A DNA stretch of 64,000 nt from Collinsella sp. (GTDB taxonomy: Bacteria > Actinomycetota > Coriobacteriia > Coriobacteriales > Coriobacteriaceae). Shown piece after piece: positions 51,030-59,791 of this stretch. Under the pieces are notes generated by a model. The model was given only the letters and a program-made list of their open reading frames with translations. It was not told the DNA's origin and made no database searches. Numbering within the stretch: the first letter of the stretch is position 1; each line of letters opens with the position of its first letter. Position numbers and translations under genes: made by a program. Where the stretch lies: positions 1 to 64,000 of the forward strand of contig DXMU01000037.1 of NCBI GenBank assembly GCA_019414025.1, in the 5' to 3' direction.

Positions 51030-54000
51030 TCATGACTCGCGTTCAATTATGTCGCATATATCCTTTGCCTTCACTTTCGGATACTGCGCATAGAAGTACA
51101 CTTCACCGTCCCCCTTTTCACCGCGCACAGTGATTGCACCCAGCCTCAAGCCCTTAGCGGACGGAACTTTGCATCTCTGCACACTCTCTTCGCCTTCATC
51201 GTAAAGTCGCAGATACCCTTGTTTCATCAGAATATCGTTGGCATCTCTAGACTTAATATCTAGACCGCCTTCTTTCAGTATTAGGGTAATCGAGGCATAG
51301 CCCCTGGCTTCCGCCTGATCCTTTGAGTAGCAGACCGGCAAACGTTCGGCCCCCGCAAAAGCCGCTTCGTAGACAGCGCCCTCTCGCATGATTTCCACAC
51401 TCTTATGGCCATGTTCATCAAGCTGAAAAGCAGTGAAAAGACATTGAAGCGCCAGCCAGACCTCGCCCGCGCTGACCATCTCTTCTCGATCGGTGTGACA
51501 GGCGCTATTACGAAATTCAGTGAATCGACCCAGTGTTTCGCCGAGCGTCCTCCACCAGTCCCCCTTTGACGCCTGCGTCAGTTCAGCACTTTCAATTCGA
51601 ACAGAGGATGCCAGTAGCTCACTCTTTTTTTCAATTAACCTTTTGTATTGACCGAGGTTAAGGCTCTCAAGCTCCTTGAGCGGCTTTCTTGCAACAACAT
51701 AATCGGGAGCAATGGTCTTCAAGGTCGGAAGCAATTTCAAACGCAAGTATCTCTCTGCCGCGCGGCAGAACATTAGCAGGCAAAATGCGCAATCTGAATC
51801 GTTATCGGTACCAACACTGCCAATGCCAAATATCTTGCACAGAAGAAGCCCCTGCTCGATATTCTCAAGCACCCTATTTTTGCCATTTTGGTCGCACTCG
51901 CAATCAGCGAATGCGCTTTGAAGAGCTTCGCGCGAAGAAAAACCTATGATTCGACAGTCTTCTGCATCCAGATTAAAGCTTTTGAACGCTTCGCCCACGT
52001 TGTCCAAATAGGAATCGGTGTTTACATCAGGGCACCAAACATCTTTATTGCCATCTTTCTTGTCGTCTTCATTGATATGTTCCTCGTCCGCGCCAGCTAT
52101 CTCCCTTGGAAGAGATTCTCCTCGCGGCAGCATATCCTTGGCTGCATTGAGTTCCTCAATAGCGCCGGTTTTCTGGTAATTTTCCCAATGCACAACCCAT
52201 GCCGTATCGAGAATGCGCTTCATCGTTGCAACGTTCTCGTTAATCTTCCACGCTGCATAGTCAGCAATTACGTAGAGGCGATACTTGGCTCGGCTTGCCG
52301 CAACATTCACGATATTTGGGTTTACAAACTTGATTGCGCTCTCACAACTGCGCCTTGTATCACACCCCAAGACAAATACCACTTGATGGGCTTCTTTACC
52401 TTGGAACGTATGAACCGTACCAATATTATGCTTTGCGAATGCACTCCAAGCACGCTCTGCTATTCCTTCAGGCGTCTCTTCTAACAGCCTATTCTTAAGC
52501 CCGCTGACAACAGTTTTAAACGGAGAAATGATATAGAGGCTCGGAATAGAACACTCTTCATGCTCACCCGACCCGCCGGCTTTTTTCTCTGTCGCAGCTG
52601 CCGCTTTCCCAAAAGCGTCCTTGACAATTTCATACACTCTGTCGCCCTGAGCATCAACATAATGGTCGCGATTTCCACGTTCAAATCCCGCAACATTGAT
52701 CCACTGTGAGGACTTTAGATAAAAGCTGTCGGCGAGATCCTTTTTTGGATTAGCCGTCTCGTTAAGCATGGAGCCCTGATACGAGATCTCATTTGAGATA
52801 TCGAACATGGGTGATATGCAGCGACGGTGAACCACAAGCGGGCAGCCAATCCATTGATCATCCTCGCCGTTGCTGCGCAGGTGGCCATAGGGGTTAACGG
52901 CGTCGGCGAGTCGCTGGACCGAAGCCATATCCCCCTTAAAAGGTAGTAATACTTTTTTACCGAGGACAGCGCGGAGCTCCTTAACATCCCCCGTGATCAC
53001 AGGCTCAATCTGAGAAGGGTCACCGACAATCATTGCACGTCGACTGCGAGCAAGGGCGCCCAAAGCAGCATACGGCACAGCCTGTCCCGCCTCATCTATT
53101 ATCAGCAGGCCAAATAAAGGGTCTTTCCCAATCTGAATGTCCTCAAACATGCGGCCAATCGACGCAAACGTGGAAGAAATCACTGGGGTAAGCAAACTGA
53201 GCGTCTGAAAGAGCGCAGGGGCCATACTCCTTCTATCGGCTTGCGTGAACTTTATTAACTCCTTTTTGCCAGAATCGACCCCCTTGTCTTTGGCTCCCCA
53301 GTATGTTCGTAGAAGCGCAATGTTGCTCCGCATACATTTTGATTCAAGGATGAACTCGCGTGTCACCTGCAATGCATAGAGAAATAGCAGGTTGCGGTCC
53401 TTTTTTAGGTCAGGGTCATCGGATGGATTATATAGATGAGTCTTTTTTCGGCTTTCGCTATCCCCCTTTGAGATGCACTCGACAAAATGCCCATTAATCG
53501 TCTCAACAGATTCAGCACCATCGACTCTGTTGCGCTTTTGACCTTGGATCTTCACCCACAAAGAGGATAGTTCCTTCTTTTCATTCTCTAGTTTTTCGTA
53601 TTTGTTCTCGAATTTCGTACGCAGCGCAACAAGCCTCTGGTCCGGTGCGGTTTGCAGCATAAAGGAATCGAGCTTCTCTCGGCTATCGGACAAACGGCTC
53701 CTATTGAAGATGCTCCCGATCAGCCCACTGGCCTTTTCTTCCGCATCGCGCAATTCTGCTTCAAGCCTATTCCTTCTCGCCTCATAATCAGCAGTATCCT
53801 TCACAATGTCATCAAGATATTTCCGGACATCACCTGCGGAACTGCCTTCAAAAGGACGAGACAGACATACCGTTTCGGTTGTCAGCTCTTCAACTATCTC
53901 TCGCTCGTCCTTTTGACACCTACAATTCAATTGGAACAATTGCTTCTTGCGGTTCAGAAGTTCGCGCTCCCCGGCTGCTTGCTCCTCCATTCTGTTGAAT

Positions 54001-55655
54001 CGATCGGTTACCTTTTTGTATTGAGCAAGAAACAACTTCTTCGCCTCAGAAAACCGTCCGCCCTTTCCCAGCCCGCCGTTAAACTGCAGCGAAGAAAGCT
54101 CGCAATCTCTGAAGTTATTAATAGTCCTACGGTTTCCCAGACATGCCGCAACCATAAGCCCAGGATGCGCAGAGTCGCGAAGGTTGCCTTTATTGTCAAC
54201 GAGCGCCGAAGAGAAATAGAGATCATCCACCGGTTTCTGCTCGTTTTTCTTTCCCCAAACAATGTTGGACAAATCTGACTCTAGAAACTCCTTTTTCTCA
54301 GATTCATCAATACCCTCCAAAAAGGCCTTCCCATCAGGAAGTTCTTTGGCGATATTCTCAACTGCTGCATTGTTTGTCGAGCAGACCAAGATGCTGAGTT
54401 TTTTAATCTTGTCTCCAGTTTCGCCCTCCTTAAAACGGTAAGGATTCTTTGCGAACTGGAGGTATCGTTTGCTCAGCTCCACCTCTTCGAAGGCGTCATC
54501 GGGCTTGTCATATTCACACAGCAGACGGGCTTTTTCGACAACGTTAGCCGCAACGATATCCTTGAGCAGGGTTGTTTTTCCCGTGCCCGGAGGACCGTTA
54601 ACCGACATAACGTCGTTTGCGGGGTATTTGCGCGTCGAACTGCCACGACCAACCGCAAGATTTACCGCCACTTGCTGCATCAAGCTCAAGGAGTATTTAC
54701 TCGGCCAGCGACCAATAGGTGTAGTGCCAGCTCCCAACACCTCAGAAAAGAAATTTGCACGGGCAGTCAGATCATCATCGTCTTCGCCGCCCAGAAGATC
54801 AATCTTTTCGCAGGCAGGATCCTCCCCCAAGCCGCCTTTAAGGTAAGCGGCGACAAGGGGCAGCGGCCCCTTGTCCAGATCGCCGAATGACCCTGACTTG
54901 TACTGCTCATTTATCCGGGAAATATCTTTTGCGAAAAATGAGTGACAGAGGGATTGGTCGAACGTTGGACACGCATCGTCCCCGTTGTCCTTTGGCTTCA
55001 TTGCCCTATATTCGACAAGCAGCCTTGAACACCACTCGCTAATACGTTCAGCCCCGCCACCGTCGGGAAGGCAGCCGGCTATCCCCTCAATCATTGGCTG
55101 GACGCACCTATTGACAATGCCCCTAATGACACCATATGTCAGCTTTGTTCCAACGAGTTCTTGATTGAGCTTCTTGCAAATATCGTCCTGCTCTTTATCA
55201 AAGCTACCGATGGCATTTAGGCTATTCCCGACGTTCCTCTTCAACCACCAAAATATGGAGGACAACTCGAAGCTGACAAATTGACCATCAGGACTCACAC
55301 CTAATAGTGCAACCGTCATGCACTCATCCTCTTTTTCGATTTCATTCCCCGGTTTTTCTGCAAGATAAGTCATGACCGCTTCGCGCGGAACGGAGCCCAG
55401 ATGACAATAAATCGTTGAGATCGGCCAGTTTTCGCCGTTTGTGACACTATCCGCACGTTCTCTCGCTTCTTCAAAAGGCGTCCTAAGGTCCTGGTCGTCC
55501 CGCTCTTCTGGAACAAAGCAGTCATCAAGCATTCCTTTTCTGGGCCTAGGCGGGTTTTTCTTATCTTCGGGTTGGTCGCCTTGGCTCAAAAAATCGAGCA
55601 AATACCAGTAATCCAACGCATCGCCAATTGCTTGCTTTTTCTCAGCAGGGGTCAT
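51030..55655 (-). CDS. Large SF1 helicase/AAA protein with possible HEPN motif
   Basis: A 1541-residue protein. SF1 (UPF1/DNA2-like) motifs: Walker A GPPGTGKTTLL near 353, Walker B LLIIDEAGQAVP near 852, IVGDPSQIEPV near 880, and VHTFQGKEAHQVVFVLG and ASRAKYRLYVIADY for motifs V-VI. Residues about 560-760 between Walker A and B are a coiled-coil insertion. Near 1382, EFRNSACHT contains R-x4-H (RNSACH), like a HEPN nuclease site. The last 150 residues are a separate, unrecognised domain. It overlaps the WYL gene by 14 bp, so they are co-transcribed. ATG 55655 has GAGGA upstream. The arrangement suggests an anti-phage module. Confidence 0.78.
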   Translation of the reverse strand: MTPAEKKQAIGDALDYWYLLDFLSQGDQPEDKKNPPRPRKGMLDDCFVPEERDDQDLRTPFEEARERADSVTNGENWPISTIYCHLGSVPREAVMTYLAEKPGNEIEKEDECMTVALLGVSPDGQFVSFELSSIFWWLKRNVGNSLNAIGSFDKEQDDICKKLNQELVGTKLTYGVIRGIVNRCVQPMIEGIAGCLPDGGGAERISEWCSRLLVEYRAMKPKDNGDDACPTFDQSLCHSFFAKDISRINEQYKSGSFGDLDKGPLPLVAAYLKGGLGEDPACEKIDLLGGEDDDDLTARANFFSEVLGAGTTPIGRWPSKYSLSLMQQVAVNLAVGRGSSTRKYPANDVMSVNGPPGTGKTTLLKDIVAANVVEKARLLCEYDKPDDAFEEVELSKRYLQFAKNPYRFKEGETGDKIKKLSILVCSTNNAAVENIAKELPDGKAFLEGIDESEKKEFLESDLSNIVWGKKNEQKPVDDLYFSSALVDNKGNLRDSAHPGLMVAACLGNRRTINNFRDCELSSLQFNGGLGKGGRFSEAKKLFLAQYKKVTDRFNRMEEQAAGERELLNRKKQLFQLNCRCQKDEREIVEELTTETVCLSRPFEGSSAGDVRKYLDDIVKDTADYEARRNRLEAELRDAEEKASGLIGSIFNRSRLSDSREKLDSFMLQTAPDQRLVALRTKFENKYEKLENEKKELSSLWVKIQGQKRNRVDGAESVETINGHFVECISKGDSESRKKTHLYNPSDDPDLKKDRNLLFLYALQVTREFILESKCMRSNIALLRTYWGAKDKGVDSGKKELIKFTQADRRSMAPALFQTLSLLTPVISSTFASIGRMFEDIQIGKDPLFGLLIIDEAGQAVPYAALGALARSRRAMIVGDPSQIEPVITGDVKELRAVLGKKVLLPFKGDMASVQRLADAVNPYGHLRSNGEDDQWIGCPLVVHRRCISPMFDISNEISYQGSMLNETANPKKDLADSFYLKSSQWINVAGFERGNRDHYVDAQGDRVYEIVKDAFGKAAAATEKKAGGSGEHEECSIPSLYIISPFKTVVSGLKNRLLEETPEGIAERAWSAFAKHNIGTVHTFQGKEAHQVVFVLGCDTRRSCESAIKFVNPNIVNVAASRAKYRLYVIADYAAWKINENVATMKRILDTAWVVHWENYQKTGAIEELNAAKDMLPRGESLPREIAGADEEHINEDDKKDGNKDVWCPDVNTDSYLDNVGEAFKSFNLDAEDCRIIGFSSREALQSAFADCECDQNGKNRVLENIEQGLLLCKIFGIGSVGTDNDSDCAFCLLMFCRAAERYLRLKLLPTLKTIAPDYVVARKPLKELESLNLGQYKRLIEKKSELLASSVRIESAELTQASKGDWWRTLGETLGRFTEFRNSACHTDREEMVSAGEVWLALQCLFTAFQLDEHGHKSVEIMREGAVYEAAFAGAERLPVCYSKDQAEARGYASITLILKEGGLDIKSRDANDILMKQGYLRLYDEGEESVQRCKVPSAKGLRLGAITVRGEKGDGEVYFYAQYPKVKAKDICDIIERES

Positions 55656-56826
55656 TTGAATCAGTCCTCGCACTCACATAGATACATTTATGTCCAATGA
55701 TGTCCACGACGTCATCGCGCAATTTCTTTGGTTGAAGTATCTCAAACACATCGAGCCACTTCATCGCCCATGTTTTCATGCCGTCATACGATGCCATAAA
55801 CGAATACTCTGGATTTGGGTGCCCGTCCTGCGTTTCGCGCCGAAACCCATCGTTCCCGGCAAATTCGGCTAAAAGATACTTCTCCTTTGCCTGGCTATGG
55901 CACCTTACGCGAACCGTAACGATATCGTCACTAAACATCCCGTTCACGCCAGCACGAGAGAACCTTTTCGCCTCTTCGGTCATCGCTTCAAAATGAGCTT
56001 TTGCATCGTCCACTGGTCCAGCAATGGTTATATCCCGCAGGCTATCAACTCGAATTGCGTCAAAAGACCTCGCAGCACCCTTGTGACCCACAAACAGGTA
56101 GTAGTAGCCATCGTGCATGCATAGATGATATGGCGTATGGCTATGCAGCCGTCCCTTATCAGAAGTGCGAAAGCGGACTCTCTGCCTTTGGCTAATGGCC
56201 TTTTCCAATAACTTCAAATTTGCAAGCGTTGCTTCCATATTTGCAATTCTGCCGCTTTTGAGCAGGGCGTTTTCTTGAGCCAAACGATCTTCAATCTGCC
56301 GCCTTTCTTCGCCGCACAGCAGGCGAAGAACTGCATGCTCGAGCGCGTCGGCTCCACCTACGCCCGTAGAGGCTTCGATGAGACGGCACAAATGCTCAAT
56401 TTGCGCACCATCAATTTGACGCTCTATGCTGTACAGGCGCTTCGCATTTTTAGGAGCAGGATCCCCCTCACCATTCGTCAGTCGCTCGCCCTTACAAGCC
56501 AACCGACTTGTAATCACTGTGTAGAACGGATTCAGGCAACTGTTGTCGAGGTCGATTCTATTCATCTCGGTTAACGGACTGGCGCCCGCATTATTGCAGA
56601 GCGAAGGCTTTTTTGATCCAGAATCAACAAGTGCGTTCAATACGCCCTGCACTGTGTCGCGCTTAACTTCATAGCCATAACGGGCTTTAAGCTCCGCCAT
56701 TATGTCGGAAACGCTCAACCCTTTGCCAAGCCCAGCATCGGTTTCCTCCAATAGGATACGCTCGACATATATCGCCAGCTCCTTTGGATATGCTCGGTGA
56801 TTTCCCTGGATTTTCGGTTGAACCAT
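55642..56826 (-). CDS. WYL-domain regulator
   Basis: A 394-residue protein with an N-terminal winged helix-like segment (KELAIYVERILLEET...MAELKARYGYEVKRDTVQGVL), a central WYL domain (YHLCMHDGYYYLFVGHKGA, then FDAIRVDSLRDI) and a C-terminal WCX-like extension. WYL proteins often regulate phage-defence genes and respond to nucleic acids. GGAGG precedes ATG 56826. It overlaps the SF1 helicase gene and so probably controls that two-gene operon and itself. Confidence 0.85.
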   Translation of the reverse strand: MVQPKIQGNHRAYPKELAIYVERILLEETDAGLGKGLSVSDIMAELKARYGYEVKRDTVQGVLNALVDSGSKKPSLCNNAGASPLTEMNRIDLDNSCLNPFYTVITSRLACKGERLTNGEGDPAPKNAKRLYSIERQIDGAQIEHLCRLIEASTGVGGADALEHAVLRLLCGEERRQIEDRLAQENALLKSGRIANMEATLANLKLLEKAISQRQRVRFRTSDKGRLHSHTPYHLCMHDGYYYLFVGHKGAARSFDAIRVDSLRDITIAGPVDDAKAHFEAMTEEAKRFSRAGVNGMFSDDIVTVRVRCHSQAKEKYLLAEFAGNDGFRRETQDGHPNPEYSFMASYDGMKTWAMKWLDVFEILQPKKLRDDVVDIIGHKCIYVSARTDSNDPC

Positions 56827-56902
56827 AGCCGCCTCCAATCTGAACAATCAACATTTTATTCAGTCGATATGACCAAGAGATTGAAAGTGCCGCTATTTAA
56901 CG

Positions 56903-56942
56903 GTGAACGGCGAAGCCATCCATAAAGGGCTCCGCCGTTCAC
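56903..56942. terminator. Hairpin after the restriction operon
   Basis: GTGAACGGCG pairs with CGCCGTTCAC, with an AGCC/GGGCT inner step. It lies past the GIY-YIG stop and upstream of the WYL start. On the minus strand the following T-run is weak, so it is a likely but not certain terminator. Confidence 0.6.
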
Positions 56943-57064
56943 AAATAGATTAGCACAGGCGATATATGGCACATCGGCAATTTAATCTTTTGCCGGAACA
57001 CTGATTTAAGCAAGCTATGCTGAGTTCCGCATCCTTTGGCTCATCGAGATAGTTCAACCAATCC

Positions 57065-57700
57065 CTACATACCCAATATCCTAGCCCGTTCAGTAATAGC
57101 AGCCCTCACCTCGAAACACAAATCTTCAAATGTAACCGTTGGAACCGCTTCGGTTTCACGCCCTCTTCCAGGATGCAAAATGTCCCAGCGGGATATCTTG
57201 CCCGCCTTGCGTCCTGCACCAGGATCATGGTTGCCGAACCCAGGAACGATGGAATTCCAAATAGGGACGTAGCGGGCAATTAGCGCCGATTCCGTTAGGG
57301 GCACCCAAACAGCATTCAACACAAGCATGCGGCAATAAAAGTGTTTGATGTCCAAATTGGTCGCCTGTTCAATTGACTTTCGATGATCGCCAGCAACTCG
57401 GTCATAAAGGCGAGAACCAGCACTCGGAGTGTCGACCACCCTTGCATCCAGCTCATTTCCGGTAAGCGTTTTCGGCCCCGCTTTTCCTATATAAATGGGA
57501 AATGACCCCGGACAGTCGAAGTTAATGTCTGACAGTTCAGCATATGCTGGAAAATCGCCGCAATAAAAAAGAGCGTACACACCATCCCCGTAAAATTTCT
57601 CAATATCAGCAAGCGGCACGAGATCAGCACTCATGAGCTCACGCGCAAGCGAATCGGATAGAGACGAATAATCAAGTGGGTTATACAAATGCGGCTTCAT
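57065..57700 (-). CDS. Eco29kI-type GIY-YIG restriction endonuclease
   Basis: A 211-residue homologue of Eco29kI, which cuts CCGC^GG. The fold marks are GVYALFYCGDF, FPIYIGKAG with both tyrosines, then R and H in SRLYDRVAGDHRKS, E in PLTESALIARY, and N in PIWNSIVPGF, matching the catalytic set Y-Y-R-H-E-N of that family. Homology to Eco29kI is my recognition and not a database result. It overlaps the methyltransferase gene by 20 bp, as coupled R-M genes do. Confidence 0.85.
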   Translation of the reverse strand: MKPHLYNPLDYSSLSDSLARELMSADLVPLADIEKFYGDGVYALFYCGDFPAYAELSDINFDCPGSFPIYIGKAGPKTLTGNELDARVVDTPSAGSRLYDRVAGDHRKSIEQATNLDIKHFYCRMLVLNAVWVPLTESALIARYVPIWNSIVPGFGNHDPGAGRKAGKISRWDILHPGRGRETEAVPTVTFEDLCFEVRAAITERARILGM

Positions 57701-58784
57701 TAGCCATTGTCCCTTTCAATCTGAACGACAAATAGGCGTTCATCTGCTTTCGAGCCGTGTCTTCCCTCAGCGCACATGCTACGGAAGACGCGACAACACG
57801 AGCGAGCTCAACGGGCACCGCGTTGCCTATCTGACGCATACCCTCGCTCCAAGCCCCGCTAAACTCATAGCCATCCGGAAAAGTCTGGATACGCGCAGCC
57901 TCTCGAACAGTCATATATCGCAAGGAGTCATCGTCAAATCGAATCATATTCTCCCCGCCGGGAACTCCATGGACACCCGCCTTGATTGCCTTGCTTGGCT
58001 TATCGAACACGGAGCCAGTGTGGCCAGGATAGGCTCTCGCCTTGCCCTCGTGCATCTCATTGTTAAGTGACGGAAGATTATCAACCGCTTCACCAAGAGT
58101 AATCCAATCGGAAAGGCCTTGGCCATGCGTGCGCTGGGGAAACGCCCAAGATGCTTCGACATCAGATCGGAAACCGACAATTATGACACGATGCCGGTGT
58201 TGGGGCACCCCAAAATCAGCCGCGTCGACAACCGTCGGAACGACTTCATAGCGCAATCCTTCATGGTCGGCACTTGTATGTACCCGCGAAAGGCGCACGG
58301 CGTGCTGTTCCCATGTTTCATCTTCACGCTTGGCAAGCGAAGGATGCTGGAGCCTCAAAAGGATATATTCGTAATACTGATGAAATGACTCGCGAGTAAG
58401 CCCTTTGACGTTTTCACATATAAAGGCCCTCGGCCTAAGCTCGGCTAACACTGCAGTATAAGCGGGAAACATATCGCGTTTATCAGTTTCCGCGCGCGCA
58501 AGACCACCAAGAGAAAAAGGTTGACACGGAGGCCCGCCAGCAAGCAAATCAATATCCTCCGTAAGAAAGGACCAATCGACCTCTCTAACATCACCTTCGA
58601 TGACGCGCATATCATTATCAATAAGGGGATAACCTTTGTCTTGGTTGAGACGAAGGGTATTGCAGCAATTGTGCTCCCACTCGGCAGCAGCAAGATGCCT
58701 GAATCCCGCTAATGATGTGCCAAGTAGAAGTCCGCCAGCTCCCGCAAAAAGCTCAACAGCTGTTAAATTGCCTTGGGCATCCAT
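57681..58784 (-). CDS. C5-cytosine DNA methyltransferase
   Basis: The protecting partner of the Eco29kI-like enzyme. 367 residues with motif I (FAGAGGLLLGTSLAGF), motif IV (GGPPCQPFSLGG, catalytic Cys), motif VI (ENVKGL), motif VIII (PQHRHRVIIVGFR), motif IX (REAARIQTFP) and motif X (GNAVPVELA). The recognition region between VIII and IX is short. AGGTGG precedes ATG 58784. It is upstream of the nuclease on the same transcript, so methylation can precede cutting. Confidence 0.92.
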   Translation of the reverse strand: MDAQGNLTAVELFAGAGGLLLGTSLAGFRHLAAAEWEHNCCNTLRLNQDKGYPLIDNDMRVIEGDVREVDWSFLTEDIDLLAGGPPCQPFSLGGLARAETDKRDMFPAYTAVLAELRPRAFICENVKGLTRESFHQYYEYILLRLQHPSLAKREDETWEQHAVRLSRVHTSADHEGLRYEVVPTVVDAADFGVPQHRHRVIIVGFRSDVEASWAFPQRTHGQGLSDWITLGEAVDNLPSLNNEMHEGKARAYPGHTGSVFDKPSKAIKAGVHGVPGGENMIRFDDDSLRYMTVREAARIQTFPDGYEFSGAWSEGMRQIGNAVPVELARVVASSVACALREDTARKQMNAYLSFRLKGTMANEAAFV

Positions 58785-59074
58785 GGTGTCCACCTATCTA
58801 AGAAACAAGATTGCATAATCGAAAGGCCTACGACGTTCACGCCGTCCGCTTGGCGGCGCTCGTGTGAGCGACATATATTATTTCATTTTATGCGGACAAA
58901 CAGAATCTTGTCAGACGATTGGACTAACCGCCATCCATATTACGCGCCATCACGCAATTGAGCGCTAGTTTTAAGTCGGCTCAATCGACAAACGGATCAC
59001 TCACAACACCCCCATCGACACTATAAGGCTGCTTCCTAACCCTCGAAACGATTTCCTATTCAAGCACGTCTCCG

Positions 59075-59677
59075 CTAGAGCGCCTTCTTGCTGGGCGCAA
59101 TTACCTCGTCCACCAGGCCCAGTTCCAAAGCGCGCTCGGCGTTGCACCAACAGTCGCGCTCGGTGAGCTCATGGAACTCCTGGGCGTTCAGGTTGCCATG
59201 CTCGGCCAGCAGCTCGTCCAGCTCGGCGCGCATGGCCGCCGTGTGCTGGGCCACGATCTCGATATCGGTCTGCTGCGCCATGCCCGTGCCGCCCATCAGC
59301 TGGTGGATGAGCACTTGCGTGTGGCGGTACACCTGGCGGTGGTCGCCGCAGGCCAAGATCACCGCGGCCATCGAGGCCACGACGCCCTCGCCCACCGTGA
59401 TCACGGGGCAATCGAGCGACTGCATGGTGTCGATGAGCGCCAGCCCCGCCGTAACGCTGCCGCCCGGGCTGTTGATGATGAGGGTGATGGGCTCGGTGGC
59501 GCTCTGATGCTCCAGCACCAGCATGGACTTAATAAGGCCATTGCAGGTCACATCGTTGACCTCGCCTTCCAGCAGCAGCACGCGGCTGTTAAGCAACTCA
59601 CTTGCCATATCGACGGCGGCAACGCGACCGTCCTTGGACTTCTTGATAATGCTAGGCTCACGATACATAACGGACAT
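59075..59677 (-). CDS. clpP: ATP-dependent Clp protease proteolytic subunit
   Basis: Serine protease forming the tetradecameric Clp chamber. The 200 residues hold the oxyanion motif INSPGGSV, the catalytic Ser in EGVVASMAAVIL, the catalytic His in VLIHQLMGG, and the Asp in ERDCWCNAERALELGLVD. The family loop IHQPSGG is IHQLMGG here, as seen in some paralogues. AAGGGAAT precedes ATG 59677. Having no clpX or tig beside it, it may be a second clpP of the genome. Confidence 0.9.
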   Translation of the reverse strand: MSVMYREPSIIKKSKDGRVAAVDMASELLNSRVLLLEGEVNDVTCNGLIKSMLVLEHQSATEPITLIINSPGGSVTAGLALIDTMQSLDCPVITVGEGVVASMAAVILACGDHRQVYRHTQVLIHQLMGGTGMAQQTDIEIVAQHTAAMRAELDELLAEHGNLNAQEFHELTERDCWCNAERALELGLVDEVIAPSKKAL

Positions 59678-59710
59678 GGTAATTCCCTTCTAAACGGAAT
59701 CGGTAAGGAA

Positions 59711-59754
59711 GTAAAACGAGGCCGCACGGCTAGCGGCCAATGGAAGCCGTGCGG
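59711..59754 (-). terminator. Intrinsic terminator after the VirD4-like gene
   Basis: On the minus strand CCGCACGGCT pairs with AGCCGTGCGG around a 13-base loop, followed by CTCGTTTTAC. It lies 40-80 bases past the stop at 59792 and upstream of clpP. Confidence 0.75.
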
Positions 59755-59791
59755 TCAAATAGGCAAGATTGAGCGCGCGAAGCTGTAGGGA

